Notes under the pieces: generated by a model
Database searches by the model: none
The model's input: the letters and a program-made list of their open reading frames with translations, nothing else
Told to the model about the DNA's origin: nothing
Source of the DNA: Scytonema hofmannii PCC 7110
Lineage (GTDB): Bacteria > Cyanobacteriota > Cyanobacteriia > Cyanobacteriales > Nostocaceae
Length of the DNA: 64,000 nt
Assembly (NCBI RefSeq): GCF_000346485.2
Contig: NZ_KQ976354.1
Span: 2,077,221-2,141,220 of the forward strand
Direction of reading: 5' to 3'
Position numbers and translations under genes: made by a program
In this document: in pieces, positions 52,061 to 60,962 of the stretch
Position numbering within the stretch: position 1 is the first letter of the stretch
Layout: each line of letters opens with the position of its first letter

Positions 52061-53869
52061 TTAGAAAGGGTTAGCAATTACCGAGAAATAAAGACCATCT
52101 TCTTGCAACGTCCTGCCTCTATCTTCAATATCCGTCAATGGAATACCATAGTCAAGGCGAGCAGTCAGGCGATCGCCCATCTGCCACTGTAAACCCAATC
52201 CCAACCCCAGCAAGGTATTGGGGTCTGGATCGGAGTTACCAGAACTATTCCAACCGATACCAAAATCAACAAACGGCACCACCTGCAAAACCCCTTCCAC
52301 GCTTTTTACCCGCAGTACTGGTAATTGCACTTCAGCAGAACCATAAAAGCCATTATCTGTCAAGAGTACATCCTGCCGATAACCTCGAACGCTACGCAAA
52401 CCCCCCAACCCAAATTGCTCTAGAGGCACGAGAGCACGATTTGTCAGCTGGATATCAGAACGCACTACCAGCAAAGTTTGCGGTGCTAAAAGCCGCACAT
52501 ACTGTCCTTGTCCCCGCCAAGAGAAAAAACGAGTATCGGGAGGGTCATCGTTAACAGTAGCATTAAAGACATTTAAACCGAGACTAAATTGAGAACGAAA
52601 GACGAAAGCTTCTTGAGGGCTTCTCTGCCTGTATTCTTGAAAAAATCGCAAGGTTGATATACGAGTTTCTCCCTCTTCATTAGCACCAGCAGAGAGCGGA
52701 AAACCCACACCTAGCAGTTCAGATTTACTTTCCTGTCGTGATGCTGATAAACCCAAGGCAAATTCTCTGGTAGAAGATAGGATTAAAGGTTGGCGAAAGC
52801 CTAACTCGAAATAGCGTGAATTACCGATGATATCGATACGGTCAAAGGGCGGTTCAATAACTTCAGTATCCGTCAGTCCTGCCCCTAGGATAATTGTGCC
52901 ATTGCGAGGATTCACAGGTATGGTGTAGCTGAAGTCAAAGGCGTTGCTACCATTAGTATTGACGTACTCTAAACCCAAGGCATCTCCAAAACCAAATAAG
53001 TTGGCTTGGTTAATGCGGACGCCGCGTCGTAAGCTACCAACACTAGGAGCACGACCATTATCTATAAAGAATTCTGTATTAAAGGAGTCTGCTTCTATGA
53101 CCTTGACTGTCAGTAAACTCAATTCAGACCGCGACCCTGCAGACAATTCGGCAGATATATTTTGAATCAGGGGATCGAGTTGCAACAGTTGCAAGGCTTC
53201 CAACAGGCGTTTCTGATTTAAAGGTTTAGAGCTCAAGAGTGCCAATCGGCGACGCACGTAGTTCGAGTTCAGCCGTCGAGTACCTGTCACTTCAATTTTT
53301 TCTACCCCACCTTCAATAATCCGGATTTTAACGACAGATCCCTTTTTAGACAAAGTTTGACCTGCTGGAATAACTGCACCAGAATTAATATACCCCGCAT
53401 CAGTATAGAGTTTAGTTACAGCCGTCTCAACTTCTAGCAGTTCGGCAAAGGTAAGCGATCGCTTGATGAATTTATCGGTAAATTTAGTTAACTCTTCATC
53501 ACTAAATGCCGTATTCCCCTCAAACTCAAATTTAGTAACAGTAATATTTTTAGGAAGGTCAGAGCCTTCTGAAGACGAGGGCAATGTTCGAGATGGAAGC
53601 TCAAGGGAAGGTTTTGGTAATGGCTGCGGATTAGGATGATTCGTTGGCAAGTTAGTTCCTCGAACGGCAACGTTGTCAATTTTGTTAACAGGCTGTTCCT
53701 TGCTCTTGAAGTTAACAGTTAAGTGTAAACTGTCAGTGCTTTGGGAGCGATCGGGCGATATCTGAGCCAAGGCACTATCTTTGTGGAAGGTAATTAACAC
53801 CCCCAAGATTCCCGAAATTTTTAGAGTTAGCATTAAACACCAGAAAGACCGACTCCAGACTTTCGCCAT
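52061..53869 (-). CDS. TpsB outer-membrane transporter (ShlB/FhaC family)
   Basis: 602 residues: signal peptide (about 1-36), a proline-rich linker, a POTRA domain (about 108-185, ITVTKFEFEGNTAFSDEEL), a second POTRA-like region, and a C-terminal 16-strand Omp85-type barrel from about residue 270. The conserved FGLGGLRSVRGYRQD motif near residue 490 is the VRGY/F motif of loop 6. The barrel ends with an aromatic residue (VIANPF), as the Bam pathway requires. It exports the TpsA protein encoded 26 bases downstream. Confidence 0.92.
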   Translation of the reverse strand: MAKVWSRSFWCLMLTLKISGILGVLITFHKDSALAQISPDRSQSTDSLHLTVNFKSKEQPVNKIDNVAVRGTNLPTNHPNPQPLPKPSLELPSRTLPSSSEGSDLPKNITVTKFEFEGNTAFSDEELTKFTDKFIKRSLTFAELLEVETAVTKLYTDAGYINSGAVIPAGQTLSKKGSVVKIRIIEGGVEKIEVTGTRRLNSNYVRRRLALLSSKPLNQKRLLEALQLLQLDPLIQNISAELSAGSRSELSLLTVKVIEADSFNTEFFIDNGRAPSVGSLRRGVRINQANLFGFGDALGLEYVNTNGSNAFDFSYTIPVNPRNGTIILGAGLTDTEVIEPPFDRIDIIGNSRYFELGFRQPLILSSTREFALGLSASRQESKSELLGVGFPLSAGANEEGETRISTLRFFQEYRQRSPQEAFVFRSQFSLGLNVFNATVNDDPPDTRFFSWRGQGQYVRLLAPQTLLVVRSDIQLTNRALVPLEQFGLGGLRSVRGYRQDVLLTDNGFYGSAEVQLPVLRVKSVEGVLQVVPFVDFGIGWNSSGNSDPDPNTLLGLGLGLQWQMGDRLTARLDYGIPLTDIEDRGRTLQEDGLYFSVIANPF

Positions 53870-54139
53870 TTTTAATCATGTTAGGCAACCGCCCTAAATA
53901 ATCAACAAAATAAATATTGTTTAGTTCTTATGAAAGTTGTTTGACAAACAACTTTACTAAGCAATTTTACTTATAACGTTTTTTTTAATTATCCTATAGC
54001 AATTTTTGGAAAATTATCGCTTTTTTCAGCCTAATTAGTCAAAAAATGCACTTCGTCAAGTGCAGAGTATACCATACTAAGGGGTTCTGTATACTGGATT
54101 TTCTATCATTGTCTACTGGACAGTATAGTGGAAAGTACC
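53870..54139. other. AT-rich upstream region of tpsB with hairpins
   Basis: No gene. Short hairpins such as TGCACTTCGTCAAGTGCA (54047-54064) and an AT-rich stretch near 53930-54000 may include the tpsB promoter. The rightmost part is decayed DNA downstream of the IS607 relic. Confidence 0.4.
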
Positions 54140-54295
54140 TAATAGTATGATGGACAACTTTACCAAGTTGCTGTGAAATCGATGTCCACCGGATGTACGC
54201 TCTGCAACAATTTTGCCCTCCTCTTCCCAACGTCTTAACGTATCTGCATGGATACCTAAAAGGTTACTTGCTTCCTATATAGAAATCTTAGGCAT
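54140..54295 (-). pseudogene. tnpA: N-terminal relic of an IS607-type TnpA (MerR-like HTH of a serine recombinase)
   Basis: From ATG 54295 the reading is MPKISI, a TAG stop, then EASNLLGIHADTLRRWEEEG and KIVAERTSGGHRFH. That is the DNA-binding domain that begins IS607 TnpA (LSIGEASKLLGVSxxTLRRWExEGKI...RTxGGHRRY). The serine recombinase catalytic domain is missing. It lies about 90 bases after a histidine kinase gene that lacks its end, suggesting the element caused that loss. Confidence 0.75.
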
Positions 54296-54383
54296 AGTTC
54301 ATCTGTACTTAACTATGCCTAGAATAACCTAAGTTTTATTGATGCAGCGCACCTGATCGCGATTAACTGGTCACTGGTCACTG

Positions 54384-55478
54384 TTAAACAAAGCGCGTGC
54401 TTGACTGCTTGCGTCGAATGCCTATCACTCCCGGACGTGGGGGTCCTTCAAAAATTTGGGCTTGGTCTTCTGGCTCAATCCCAACTCCTGTATCGGCGAC
54501 TGCGATCGCCCATCGATTATCTCTAAGGATTTCACACTTTATTTTGATAGTTCCGCGATCGGTATAGCGAATTGCATTACTTATAAGATTTATTAATATT
54601 TGTTGTAATCGTAACGGATCTGTAAAGACTTGTTCGGGTGCTTCATGAAGATCGACGAGCATTTGTAACTCTTTATTAGCTGCTAAAGACTCCAACATTT
54701 CACTAACGCGTTCGACCGATTCACGTGGATTAATTAATTCAGGGTGCAATTTCATCTCCCCTGCATCATAACGAGAAATTTCTAATGCGTCATTAATAAT
54801 CCGGAGTAATTGTCTTCCACTGCGTAGAACTCTCTCTATGTGTTCTAAATTTGTAACAGTATCCTTTTCCTCTTTTTCATCAGAGTGCTTTCGTTGCTGA
54901 CGCAAAAATAAATCCGAGTAACCAATGATTGAAGTTAAAGGGCTTTTAAGTTCGTGTGCTAAATAAGATAAATTATCTTGATTTGACCTGAGCAAGCGTG
55001 TGAGTTCTTGATTGTTAAAACTTAACTGATTTTGTAGCTGTTGTAGTTCTGTCAATCGCTGTTCTGTGTAGCTTTGAAAACAGGATGCGATCGCTTCATC
55101 TAAAACCATATTAATTAATCGTATAGCTCGGAGCACTTCCCGTACTGAAGCCTGTAAAAATTTTGGTTCAATTGTTTTAAATATAATATCTCTTAGGATA
55201 CGGTATTCTCGTGCAATTTCTGCTGCATCATAACCTTGCTCAGCCCTAAGAGTCCCATGATGCAAACTTTCTTGAACGATCTGTTTCATTTCATCATCTT
55301 GTGGGCTTTTAGCAAGTACATCTGCTAGTGCTCTGAGGATATCAGCGAGATGATTTTTGATAGCTGAGCGTGAGAGATTTTTCGTGATGGAAATTTTTTT
55401 GTCCTTCCGAACAGCTTCCACCCACTCTTCTAAAATTGTTTGAATTTTACTCTGTAGTAATTGACTAAAATCTTTCAT
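54384..55478 (-). CDS. Histidine kinase with N-terminal RsbR-like sensor, truncated ATPase domain
   Basis: 364 residues. The N-terminal 150 or so are helical and resemble the RsbRD N-terminal / DUF-type sensor of cyanobacterial soluble kinases (ILEEWVEAVRKD, EQGYDAAEIAREYRILRD). The dimerisation domain has the H-box LAHELKSPLTSIIGYSD near residue 176. The ATPase domain keeps the N-box (LINLISNAIRYTDRG) and G1 box (VADTGVGIEPEDQ) and reaches IFE, then changes to an unrelated 20-residue tail. The F and G2 boxes (GSGLGLxI) are missing, so ATP binding is probably impaired. An IS607 relic sits just downstream. No response regulator is adjacent. Confidence 0.85.
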   Translation of the reverse strand: MKDFSQLLQSKIQTILEEWVEAVRKDKKISITKNLSRSAIKNHLADILRALADVLAKSPQDDEMKQIVQESLHHGTLRAEQGYDAAEIAREYRILRDIIFKTIEPKFLQASVREVLRAIRLINMVLDEAIASCFQSYTEQRLTELQQLQNQLSFNNQELTRLLRSNQDNLSYLAHELKSPLTSIIGYSDLFLRQQRKHSDEKEEKDTVTNLEHIERVLRSGRQLLRIINDALEISRYDAGEMKLHPELINPRESVERVSEMLESLAANKELQMLVDLHEAPEQVFTDPLRLQQILINLISNAIRYTDRGTIKIKCEILRDNRWAIAVADTGVGIEPEDQAQIFEGPPRPGVIGIRRKQSSTRFV

Positions 55479-55839
55479 TTCTTGTAGTTGAGCAATATTT
55501 AACTATAGCAATTCTATTGGTGAAATATGTGGATGTAGGGCTAAAGCCCACCCTACGGGATTTAAAATTTTTCATAAATAGCCTAAAATTTATCTATATT
55601 ATTAGTAGGAATCAAAATAGCTTTTAATATTATGATTCTCTAGAGCGGGCGATATGTAAATTATACTTATTACATAATTCTTCTCAAAGATTTACAACTT
55701 GAGATAGACAACGAGCTTAAAATAAAGAACGTATAGATTGTAAAATGAAAATCGTCTATCTTTCGATACCTTGACGGTATTGTTTACCAGTGTTACATTT
55801 ATCCTAAAATTAATAGAGTAAGTCAGCCTAATCCTTCTA
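55479..55839. other. Intergenic region between histidine kinase and riboswitch
   Basis: Divergent spacer. It contains a palindromic repeat (55535-55556, GTAGGGCTAAAGCCCACCCTAC) of a common cyanobacterial type. AT-rich sequence further right should contain the promoter for the riboswitch-ABC transporter transcript. Confidence 0.45.
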
Positions 55840-56038
55840 ATTGCGAGCTTGCATTAGTTGGAGCGGAGGAACCATTCAAAGGGGCGTATTCTGAGAAAGG
55901 GTAAAGCTAAAGTATGAAGGATAAAAAAGGGGGCAGTAGTAACTTCATCCTTCACACTTCATAGCTCATCCTTCTCAGGGAGAGTATCTCTCAACTCTAG
56001 CCCGTCAGCTAACTTCGTAGGCACTGAGAGGAGACTGA
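55840..56038 (+). ncRNA. ydaO/yuaA-type (c-di-AMP) riboswitch, upstream of the ABC transporter
   Basis: The leader contains the class landmarks in order: GGAGCGGAGGAACCA, AAAGGGGCGTATTCTGAG, a variable hairpin (near 55912-55965), then TAGCCCGTCAGCTAACTTCG and TAGGC, closing with GAGAGGAGACT. This matches the conserved core of ydaO RNAs (GCGGGGGACCCA, TTGGGGTGAATC, CCGAC/GTCAGCTAACYTCG). It lies about 95 bases before the permease start. The class binds c-di-AMP and usually turns genes off. The limits are approximate. Confidence 0.85.
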
Positions 56039-56132
56039 AGAGACAATAATTTTTATTGAATCTCATCAGTATTCCTGGCTGGTACTGCTCGGTTTTTTGT
56101 ACCCGCACTTAAATCTGGTGAGGTAAAGCAGA

Positions 56133-56984
56133 GTGTTGCAATTAAACATAGCTGCAATTATTGCAGTTGCTGGACAAGCAGCCTGGAAAAAAACAAAACC
56201 CTTGCTGGTGAAAGAAACCTTTATATTACCAGTACTGGGGTTTTTAGGAATTATTCTAATGTGGTGGGTTATTGCTCTTGCCAATCATGAATTGATGCCT
56301 ACCCCGCCTGAAGCGTTGGTTGCCAACTTGGACTACATTCTGAACCCGTTTTATCAAAGAGGACCGGGGAATTTAGGAATTGGATGGTTGTTGCTCGCAA
56401 GCTTGCGACGGGTATTGCTGGGTTTTTTATTGGGTGCTGCGGTCGCAATTCCCCTGGGATTTTTGATTGGAATGTCTAGGACGGCAATGCTTTCTCTCAA
56501 TCCAGTCATTCAAATTTTTAAACCTGTATCTCCTTTGGCTTGGCTGCCAATTGCCTTAGCTATCTTTAATTTGGCAGATCCATCAGCCATCTTTGTCATT
56601 TTCATCACCTCCTTGTGGCCCACAATCATCAACACTGCACTGGGCGTGTCAAGCGTTCCCAAAGATTATATAGATGTGGCACGAGTCTTAGAAATCCCAC
56701 GTTGGCGGCGAATTACAAAAATTATTTGGCCGGCAAGTCTACCATATATCTTCACTGGCTTGCGGATCAGCTTGGGAATTGCTTGGCTAGTCATCGTTGC
56801 TGTAGAAATGCTAACGGGTGGTATTGGAATCGGCTTTTTTGTGTGGGATGAGTGGAGTCGTCTCAACTTGAGTTCAGTATTCTTAGCCGTATTGGTCATT
56901 GGCTTAACTGGGCTATTGCTTGATTTTGCAGTCGGCAAAATTCAAGAGTTAGTGACTCGTCGTCCGGGAGCAACAGCAAGTTAA
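56133..56984 (+). CDS. ABC transporter permease, NrtB/SsuC family
   Basis: 283 residues with six hydrophobic segments. The permease EAA motif is visible as EIPRWRRITKIIWPASLPYIFTGLRI (about residues 190-215), the contact site for the ATPase. It resembles NrtB (nitrate), CmpB (bicarbonate), CynB and SsuC permeases. The start is GTG 56133 with a GAGG site about 10 bases upstream; no ATG fits. Order here is permease, binding protein, ATPase, unlike nrtABCD. It is preceded by a c-di-AMP-type riboswitch, which suggests an ion or osmolyte role or osmotic control. Confidence 0.88.
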   Translation: MLQLNIAAIIAVAGQAAWKKTKPLLVKETFILPVLGFLGIILMWWVIALANHELMPTPPEALVANLDYILNPFYQRGPGNLGIGWLLLASLRRVLLGFLLGAAVAIPLGFLIGMSRTAMLSLNPVIQIFKPVSPLAWLPIALAIFNLADPSAIFVIFITSLWPTIINTALGVSSVPKDYIDVARVLEIPRWRRITKIIWPASLPYIFTGLRISLGIAWLVIVAVEMLTGGIGIGFFVWDEWSRLNLSSVFLAVLVIGLTGLLLDFAVGKIQELVTRRPGATAS

Positions 56985-56994
56985 TTAAGGGTTA

Positions 56995-57018
56995 GTAGGG
57001 GCGCAATGCCTTGCGCCC
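56995..57018. repeat. Dispersed palindromic repeat, copy 2
   Basis: Identical to 6993-7016, here between permease and binding-protein genes. Its hairpin might lower expression downstream. Confidence 0.7.
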
Positions 57019-57076
57019 AGTAGTTAGTAGAACCATTAACCACGGACAATTAACCCCTAACCATTAACAATTTTTT

Positions 57077-58531
57077 ATGAACAAAGCCGATAACGAAAAT
57101 CTTTTACATCGACGAGAGTTTTTGGTAGGAATAGGGGCAACAACAGCTGGAATGGCGTTATCGTCATGTGCTATTTCTGGAGACCGCAGCGCTAAAGGGC
57201 TAACAGAAGAAGCTGCTGCCGTTCAACCTGTTGTCGATTCCAAAACATTAGAAAAACCAAATCTCACTGTTGGTTATGTGCCTGTCAACGACTGCGCGCC
57301 CTTTGCTATTGCTTGGAAAAAAGGTTTTTTCCGCAAATACGGGCTGAACGTTAAACTCAATCGGGAGGCGAGCTGGGCAACATCTCGTGATGGAATTATC
57401 TTTGGTCGCCTTGATGCCTCACCAGTTGTCTCTGGTGCTGTAACCAATGCCAGAATTGGCGCTGAAGGTGCTCGTCATGCCCCATTGTGTGCAGCCATGA
57501 CAATTCACCGTCATGGAAATGCCATGACAATGAACAAAGCCATGTGGGATTTTGGACTGCGCCCATGGTACGAGTACAAAGCACAATATGGCGATCGAGC
57601 TTTGGAAGAGTTTGGTCGGGACTTCAGAGCCTTTTTTGAAAAGCAACCGACAGAAGGTAAGGTTTGGGCAGTTGTTCTAAGTTCTGCCATCTACGAGTAC
57701 TTTATCCGCTATGTATCAGCTGCTGCAGGAGTCGATCCGTTCAAAGAGTTTCGGGTCATTATTATTCCCCCACCACAGATGGTGACAAACGTCCGAATTG
57801 GTGCAATGCAAGCCTACATGGTGGCAGAACCTTGGAATACTCGTGCAATTACTGGTAATGAGGGTGTGGGTTTTACCTTTGCTCAAGGCAAAGAAGTATG
57901 GCTAGGACATCCAGACAGACTTTTGGGGGTGATGGAATCATTTATCGTCAATTATCCCAAAACTTATCGCTCTTTAGTGAAGGCGATGATTGAAGCTTGC
58001 CAGTATTGCAGTAAACCTGAAAACCGTCAAGAAGTTGCCGAACTGATAACAGATCGTTCATTTACTGGTGCCAAACCCAGAAAACCAGGTGCTCCAACAA
58101 CTAAATTTACCGGTCCGGCAATTTTGGGGAACTACAACTATGGTGGGTTTGATGGCAAGGATCGCACCATAAAAGCTGCTGACACGACCATTTTCTACGA
58201 TATTCCTGACAACATCCCCAAAAGCCCTGACGAACACGCTACATTTTTATGGAGATCCAGAAGTCTTTGGTTAATGACTCAAGCAGCACGTTGGGGTCAA
58301 ATTAAGAAATTTCCCAAAAATGCCGAGAAACTTGCCGCACAAGGCTGGAGAGCAGATTTATATCGTGAAATTGCGGCGGAAATGGGTATTAAGTCTCCCA
58401 AGGAAGATTTCAAAGTAGAGTCGCCTGAAGTTTTCATAGACAACAAAGGTTTCGATCCTAGCGATCCTGTAGGGTACCTCAACAGTTTTGAGATTAGAGC
58501 AAACGCCCCTACTCGGTTTTATATGTCATAA
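57077..58531 (+). CDS. NrtA/CmpA-like ABC substrate-binding lipoprotein
   Basis: 484 residues. The N-terminus has a twin-arginine-like RREFLVG followed by a lipobox LSSC near residue 31, so it is probably a Tat-exported lipoprotein. The binding domain starts LTVGYVPVNDCAPFAIAWKKG, with GRLDASPVVSGAV and HRHGNAMTMN, as in NrtA/CmpA/CynA. It is about 40 residues longer than NrtA. The ligand (nitrate, cyanate, bicarbonate, taurine-like or other) cannot be read from sequence alone. It is 92 bases after the permease, with the ATPase 60 bases after it. Confidence 0.87.
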   Translation: MNKADNENLLHRREFLVGIGATTAGMALSSCAISGDRSAKGLTEEAAAVQPVVDSKTLEKPNLTVGYVPVNDCAPFAIAWKKGFFRKYGLNVKLNREASWATSRDGIIFGRLDASPVVSGAVTNARIGAEGARHAPLCAAMTIHRHGNAMTMNKAMWDFGLRPWYEYKAQYGDRALEEFGRDFRAFFEKQPTEGKVWAVVLSSAIYEYFIRYVSAAAGVDPFKEFRVIIIPPPQMVTNVRIGAMQAYMVAEPWNTRAITGNEGVGFTFAQGKEVWLGHPDRLLGVMESFIVNYPKTYRSLVKAMIEACQYCSKPENRQEVAELITDRSFTGAKPRKPGAPTTKFTGPAILGNYNYGGFDGKDRTIKAADTTIFYDIPDNIPKSPDEHATFLWRSRSLWLMTQAARWGQIKKFPKNAEKLAAQGWRADLYREIAAEMGIKSPKEDFKVESPEVFIDNKGFDPSDPVGYLNSFEIRANAPTRFYMS

Positions 58532-58591
58532 CTCCATGGGGATATTGCAGACAACTTTCTCTACAAATCTTTACTCTCTCTTAAAGCTACC

Positions 58592-59431
58592 ATGACCAAA
58601 TCAACTCCATTTACAACCGATAGCAAGTCGCGCACTATTGGCGCTACTCGATTTCTAGAAATTGACAATGTACTCAAGTCCTATCCAAACCCCGATGGGG
58701 GACAATTTGTCGTTCTGGATAATGTCAATTTGACCATAGGTGAAGATGAATATATTTCTGTAATCGGTCACTCTGGTTGTGGTAAGTCCACTCTTTTGAA
58801 GATTGTCGCGGGTTTAGAAAAAGCCACCTCTGGTTCCGTGAGACTTGATGGCAAAGAAATTCGCAAACCTGGTGCTGAACGCATGATGGTGTTTCAACAC
58901 TATTCCCTGCTACCTTGGTTGACTGTACGAGAAAATATCCGACTAGCGGTGGATGAAGTGCTCAAAGATGCCTCAAGATCTGAAAAAATCAGCATTGTTA
59001 ACGAACACTTGGCAATGGTAAACTTGAATGCGGCAGCTGACAAATACCCTGATGAAATTTCTGGTGGAATGAAGCAGCGTGTGGGGATCGCAAGAGCCTT
59101 AGCTATTCGTCCAAAAATGTTGTTAATGGACGAGCCTTTTGGAGCATTAGATGCATTGACTCGGGGGAAATTACAGCGGCAAGTATTGGATATTTGGGAA
59201 AACCATCGTCAGGCAGTGATGATGGTTACACACGACGTGGATGAGGCAATTTATATGTCAGACCGTATTGTTCTCATGACTAATGGACCTGCTGCTAAGA
59301 TTGGAGAAATCTTAGAAGTTCCTTTTCCTCATCCACGCGATCGCACTGCGATGCGAAACTCTAAAGAGTATTTTGAACTTCGCAATCACGCCCTGAATTT
59401 CCTAGATAAGTACTTTACTCAAGACGAGTAA
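58592..59431 (+). CDS. ABC transporter ATPase, NrtD/SsuB family
   Basis: 279 residues with Walker A GHSGCGKSTLLK near residue 62, Q-loop VFQHYSLLPWLTV, signature SGGMKQRVGIARAL near 155, Walker B MLLMDEPFGALD near 178 and switch His in MVTHDVDEA. This is the NrtC/NrtD/CmpD type without a fused regulatory binding domain. It completes the transporter with the two upstream genes. The second c-di-AMP-type leader starts about 60 bases after its stop. Confidence 0.92.
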   Translation: MTKSTPFTTDSKSRTIGATRFLEIDNVLKSYPNPDGGQFVVLDNVNLTIGEDEYISVIGHSGCGKSTLLKIVAGLEKATSGSVRLDGKEIRKPGAERMMVFQHYSLLPWLTVRENIRLAVDEVLKDASRSEKISIVNEHLAMVNLNAAADKYPDEISGGMKQRVGIARALAIRPKMLLMDEPFGALDALTRGKLQRQVLDIWENHRQAVMMVTHDVDEAIYMSDRIVLMTNGPAAKIGEILEVPFPHPRDRTAMRNSKEYFELRNHALNFLDKYFTQDE

Positions 59432-59489
59432 TCACCTGAACAGTGACCAGTGACCAGTGATAACTGAATAACTGATAACTGTCAAAGTG

Positions 59490-59685
59490 GGTAGCCTAAT
59501 TTAAATTTCAGAAATTTGAAGCGGAGGAACCAATTTTTGGGGCTCATCTTGTAAACAGGATAAAGGATAAATGAGAAACTGCTCTTTCTTACTTCATCCT
59601 TGACACGACAAAGCTGAATCCTTCAAGAGAGACACCTTCCAGTCTTAGCCCGTCAGCTAACTCCGTCGGCAATGGAAGGAACCCC
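59490..59685 (+). ncRNA. ydaO/yuaA-type (c-di-AMP) riboswitch, upstream of the stress protein
   Basis: Same landmarks as the copy at 55.9 kb: GAAGCGGAGGAACCAA, TTTTTGGGGCTCATC, a variable arm (about 59552-59610), AGCTGAATCCTTCAAGAGAG, then TTAGCCCGTCAGCTAACTCC and GTCGGCAATGGAAGG. It ends about 180 bases before the GTG of the next gene. A following AACCCCCAAACC...GATTGGGGATT pairing near 59679-59726 could be the expression platform. Limits approximate. Confidence 0.85.
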
Positions 59686-59862
59686 CAAACCTTTGGCTGT
59701 AATAACAGTTGCGATTGGGGATTCCTGAATTGATTTTAGATTTTGGATTTTAGATTTTAGATTAAGGTGTTTTCTCTTCAATCCAAAATCACAAATCCAA
59801 AATCCAAAATTGATTGACCCGCTTCTCCTTAATAAGTAGTTTCGTGCTGAGAGAAGAAAACT
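59686..59862 (+). promoter_or_regulatory. Leader between riboswitch and stress-protein gene
   Basis: Contains a possible platform hairpin and a tract of repeated TTTTAGATTTTGGATTT and its complement AATCCAAAATC (59735-59810), which could form a long AT-rich hairpin. No gene. Confidence 0.4.
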
Positions 59863-60564
59863 GTGAATATTAAGCCATTGTTAGTGCGTCTACAGAACGC
59901 TATCGGAAGAGATGATTTGATCGATCAAATGGTGTTGCTTTCAACACAAAAAGCATCTGTCTGTGAAGAAATTCAAGCGTCAAAATCAATCAATTTAATT
60001 GTTGGCTATAACAGTTCTCCGAACAGTCATACTGCGCTAGATATTGCTTTGTTAACAGCCCACCAAACACGTTTGGCGACTAAAGCACAGGTGACAGTTC
60101 AAGTGGTGTATGTGATGGAAGATCGTTTAATGTGTGGAGGTGCAGAAGTTTTGCCAACAGAGGAGGTGGGAAGCAGTCGCAAATCCGAGCAACAAGTACT
60201 ACAACATCTTTTAACGGACTCCGCAGAGGAAGAATTGAATACGGGGATTGTAACCCAAACAAGATGGCAAGATAACTCAACACACCTACCACAGGAAGAA
60301 AAATCTATAGATAGATTCGCGCAAGCAGAAGGTATTTTAAGACAAGCTAGCTGTCTAGCTGCTGAATGGAAAAGTTCTTTTAAAGCTCATCTTCGGTTTG
60401 GTTGCGTTGCAACAGAACTGAAAAGAGTTGTTGTTTCAGAATCAGCTGATATATTGTTCCTTGGCTGTAACTCAATACATCATCCCATCGTACAAAATCT
60501 AGGTTCCAAATTCCCTTGTTCAGTACTGGGGATTCCAAGTACAGTTCAGAATAAGTATCTCTAG
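59863..60564 (+). CDS. Universal-stress-protein-like (UspA fold) protein
   Basis: 233 residues from GTG 59863. A UspA-like beginning INLIVGYNSSPNSHTALDIAL is at residues about 43-63, and the family's ending ESADILFLGCNSIHHPIVQNLGS plus FPCSVLGIP is near 205-228. The middle is longer than usual and the ATP-binding GxxG loop is degenerate. In cyanobacteria some Usp domains are linked to ion transporters and c-di-AMP. Its own leader is a c-di-AMP-type riboswitch and the next gene is an ion transporter, which fits ion or osmotic stress. Start choice is uncertain; a weak AGAAG precedes it. Confidence 0.7.
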   Translation: MNIKPLLVRLQNAIGRDDLIDQMVLLSTQKASVCEEIQASKSINLIVGYNSSPNSHTALDIALLTAHQTRLATKAQVTVQVVYVMEDRLMCGGAEVLPTEEVGSSRKSEQQVLQHLLTDSAEEELNTGIVTQTRWQDNSTHLPQEEKSIDRFAQAEGILRQASCLAAEWKSSFKAHLRFGCVATELKRVVVSESADILFLGCNSIHHPIVQNLGSKFPCSVLGIPSTVQNKYL

Positions 60565-60590
60565 AGGCGAGAATTTTGTAATTACCATAA

Positions 60591-60629
60591 TTAAGAAAAC
60601 CGACTTCTTATAGAAGTCGGTTTTCTTAA
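60591..60629. terminator. Strong bidirectional terminator hairpin
   Basis: An 18-bp perfect stem (TTAAGAAAACCGACTTCT, 3-base loop, then its complement) lies 27 bases after the stress-protein stop, with A and T tracts on either side. Confidence 0.85.
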
Positions 60630-60962
60630 TTAAGAGATGTTGGTTAGTGGTTAGTAGTTAGTAGCTCGTTGTGAGTAGTTATAGTGCAATACAGTTCAGT
60701 TAAGCAGTTATTTAGAAACCCGGTATGTATCTCCAAGATACGGAAATTAGAACTCCGGTATCTTTAAGATACCGGGGTTCTGGTATCTCAACTATCCTTA
60801 ACCGACAAGTATTGATAGTGAACTTTGTTATATTAAAACAAATAAAAAAATTACTAACCTTCTGCTCTCTGCCTTTCAAAATTCCGATAATATGCTTATA
60901 ATTCTATTATTCTACTACTAACAACTAACAACTAACAACTAACAACTAACCAATAATTAATA
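60630..60962. other. Gene-free spacer with hairpins and heptamer repeats
   Basis: It contains TTAGTAG-type repeats (60640-60680), a hairpin CCGGTATCTTTAAGATACCGG (60757-60777), and ACTAACA heptamers in tandem (60915-60950) running to 9 bases before the next ATG. The transporter promoter must lie here, so expression is probably independent of the riboswitch. Confidence 0.5.

Noticed and set aside
56133-59431. Naming the ABC operon as the nitrate transporter nrtABCD
   Set aside because: Gene order differs, no NrtC-type fusion or nitrate reductase gene is present, and the leader is c-di-AMP-type. The substrate is left open.
60910-60955. Short direct repeats resembling a small CRISPR-like array
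   Set aside because: The units are 7 bases with no spacers; this is a cyanobacterial heptamer repeat, not CRISPR.
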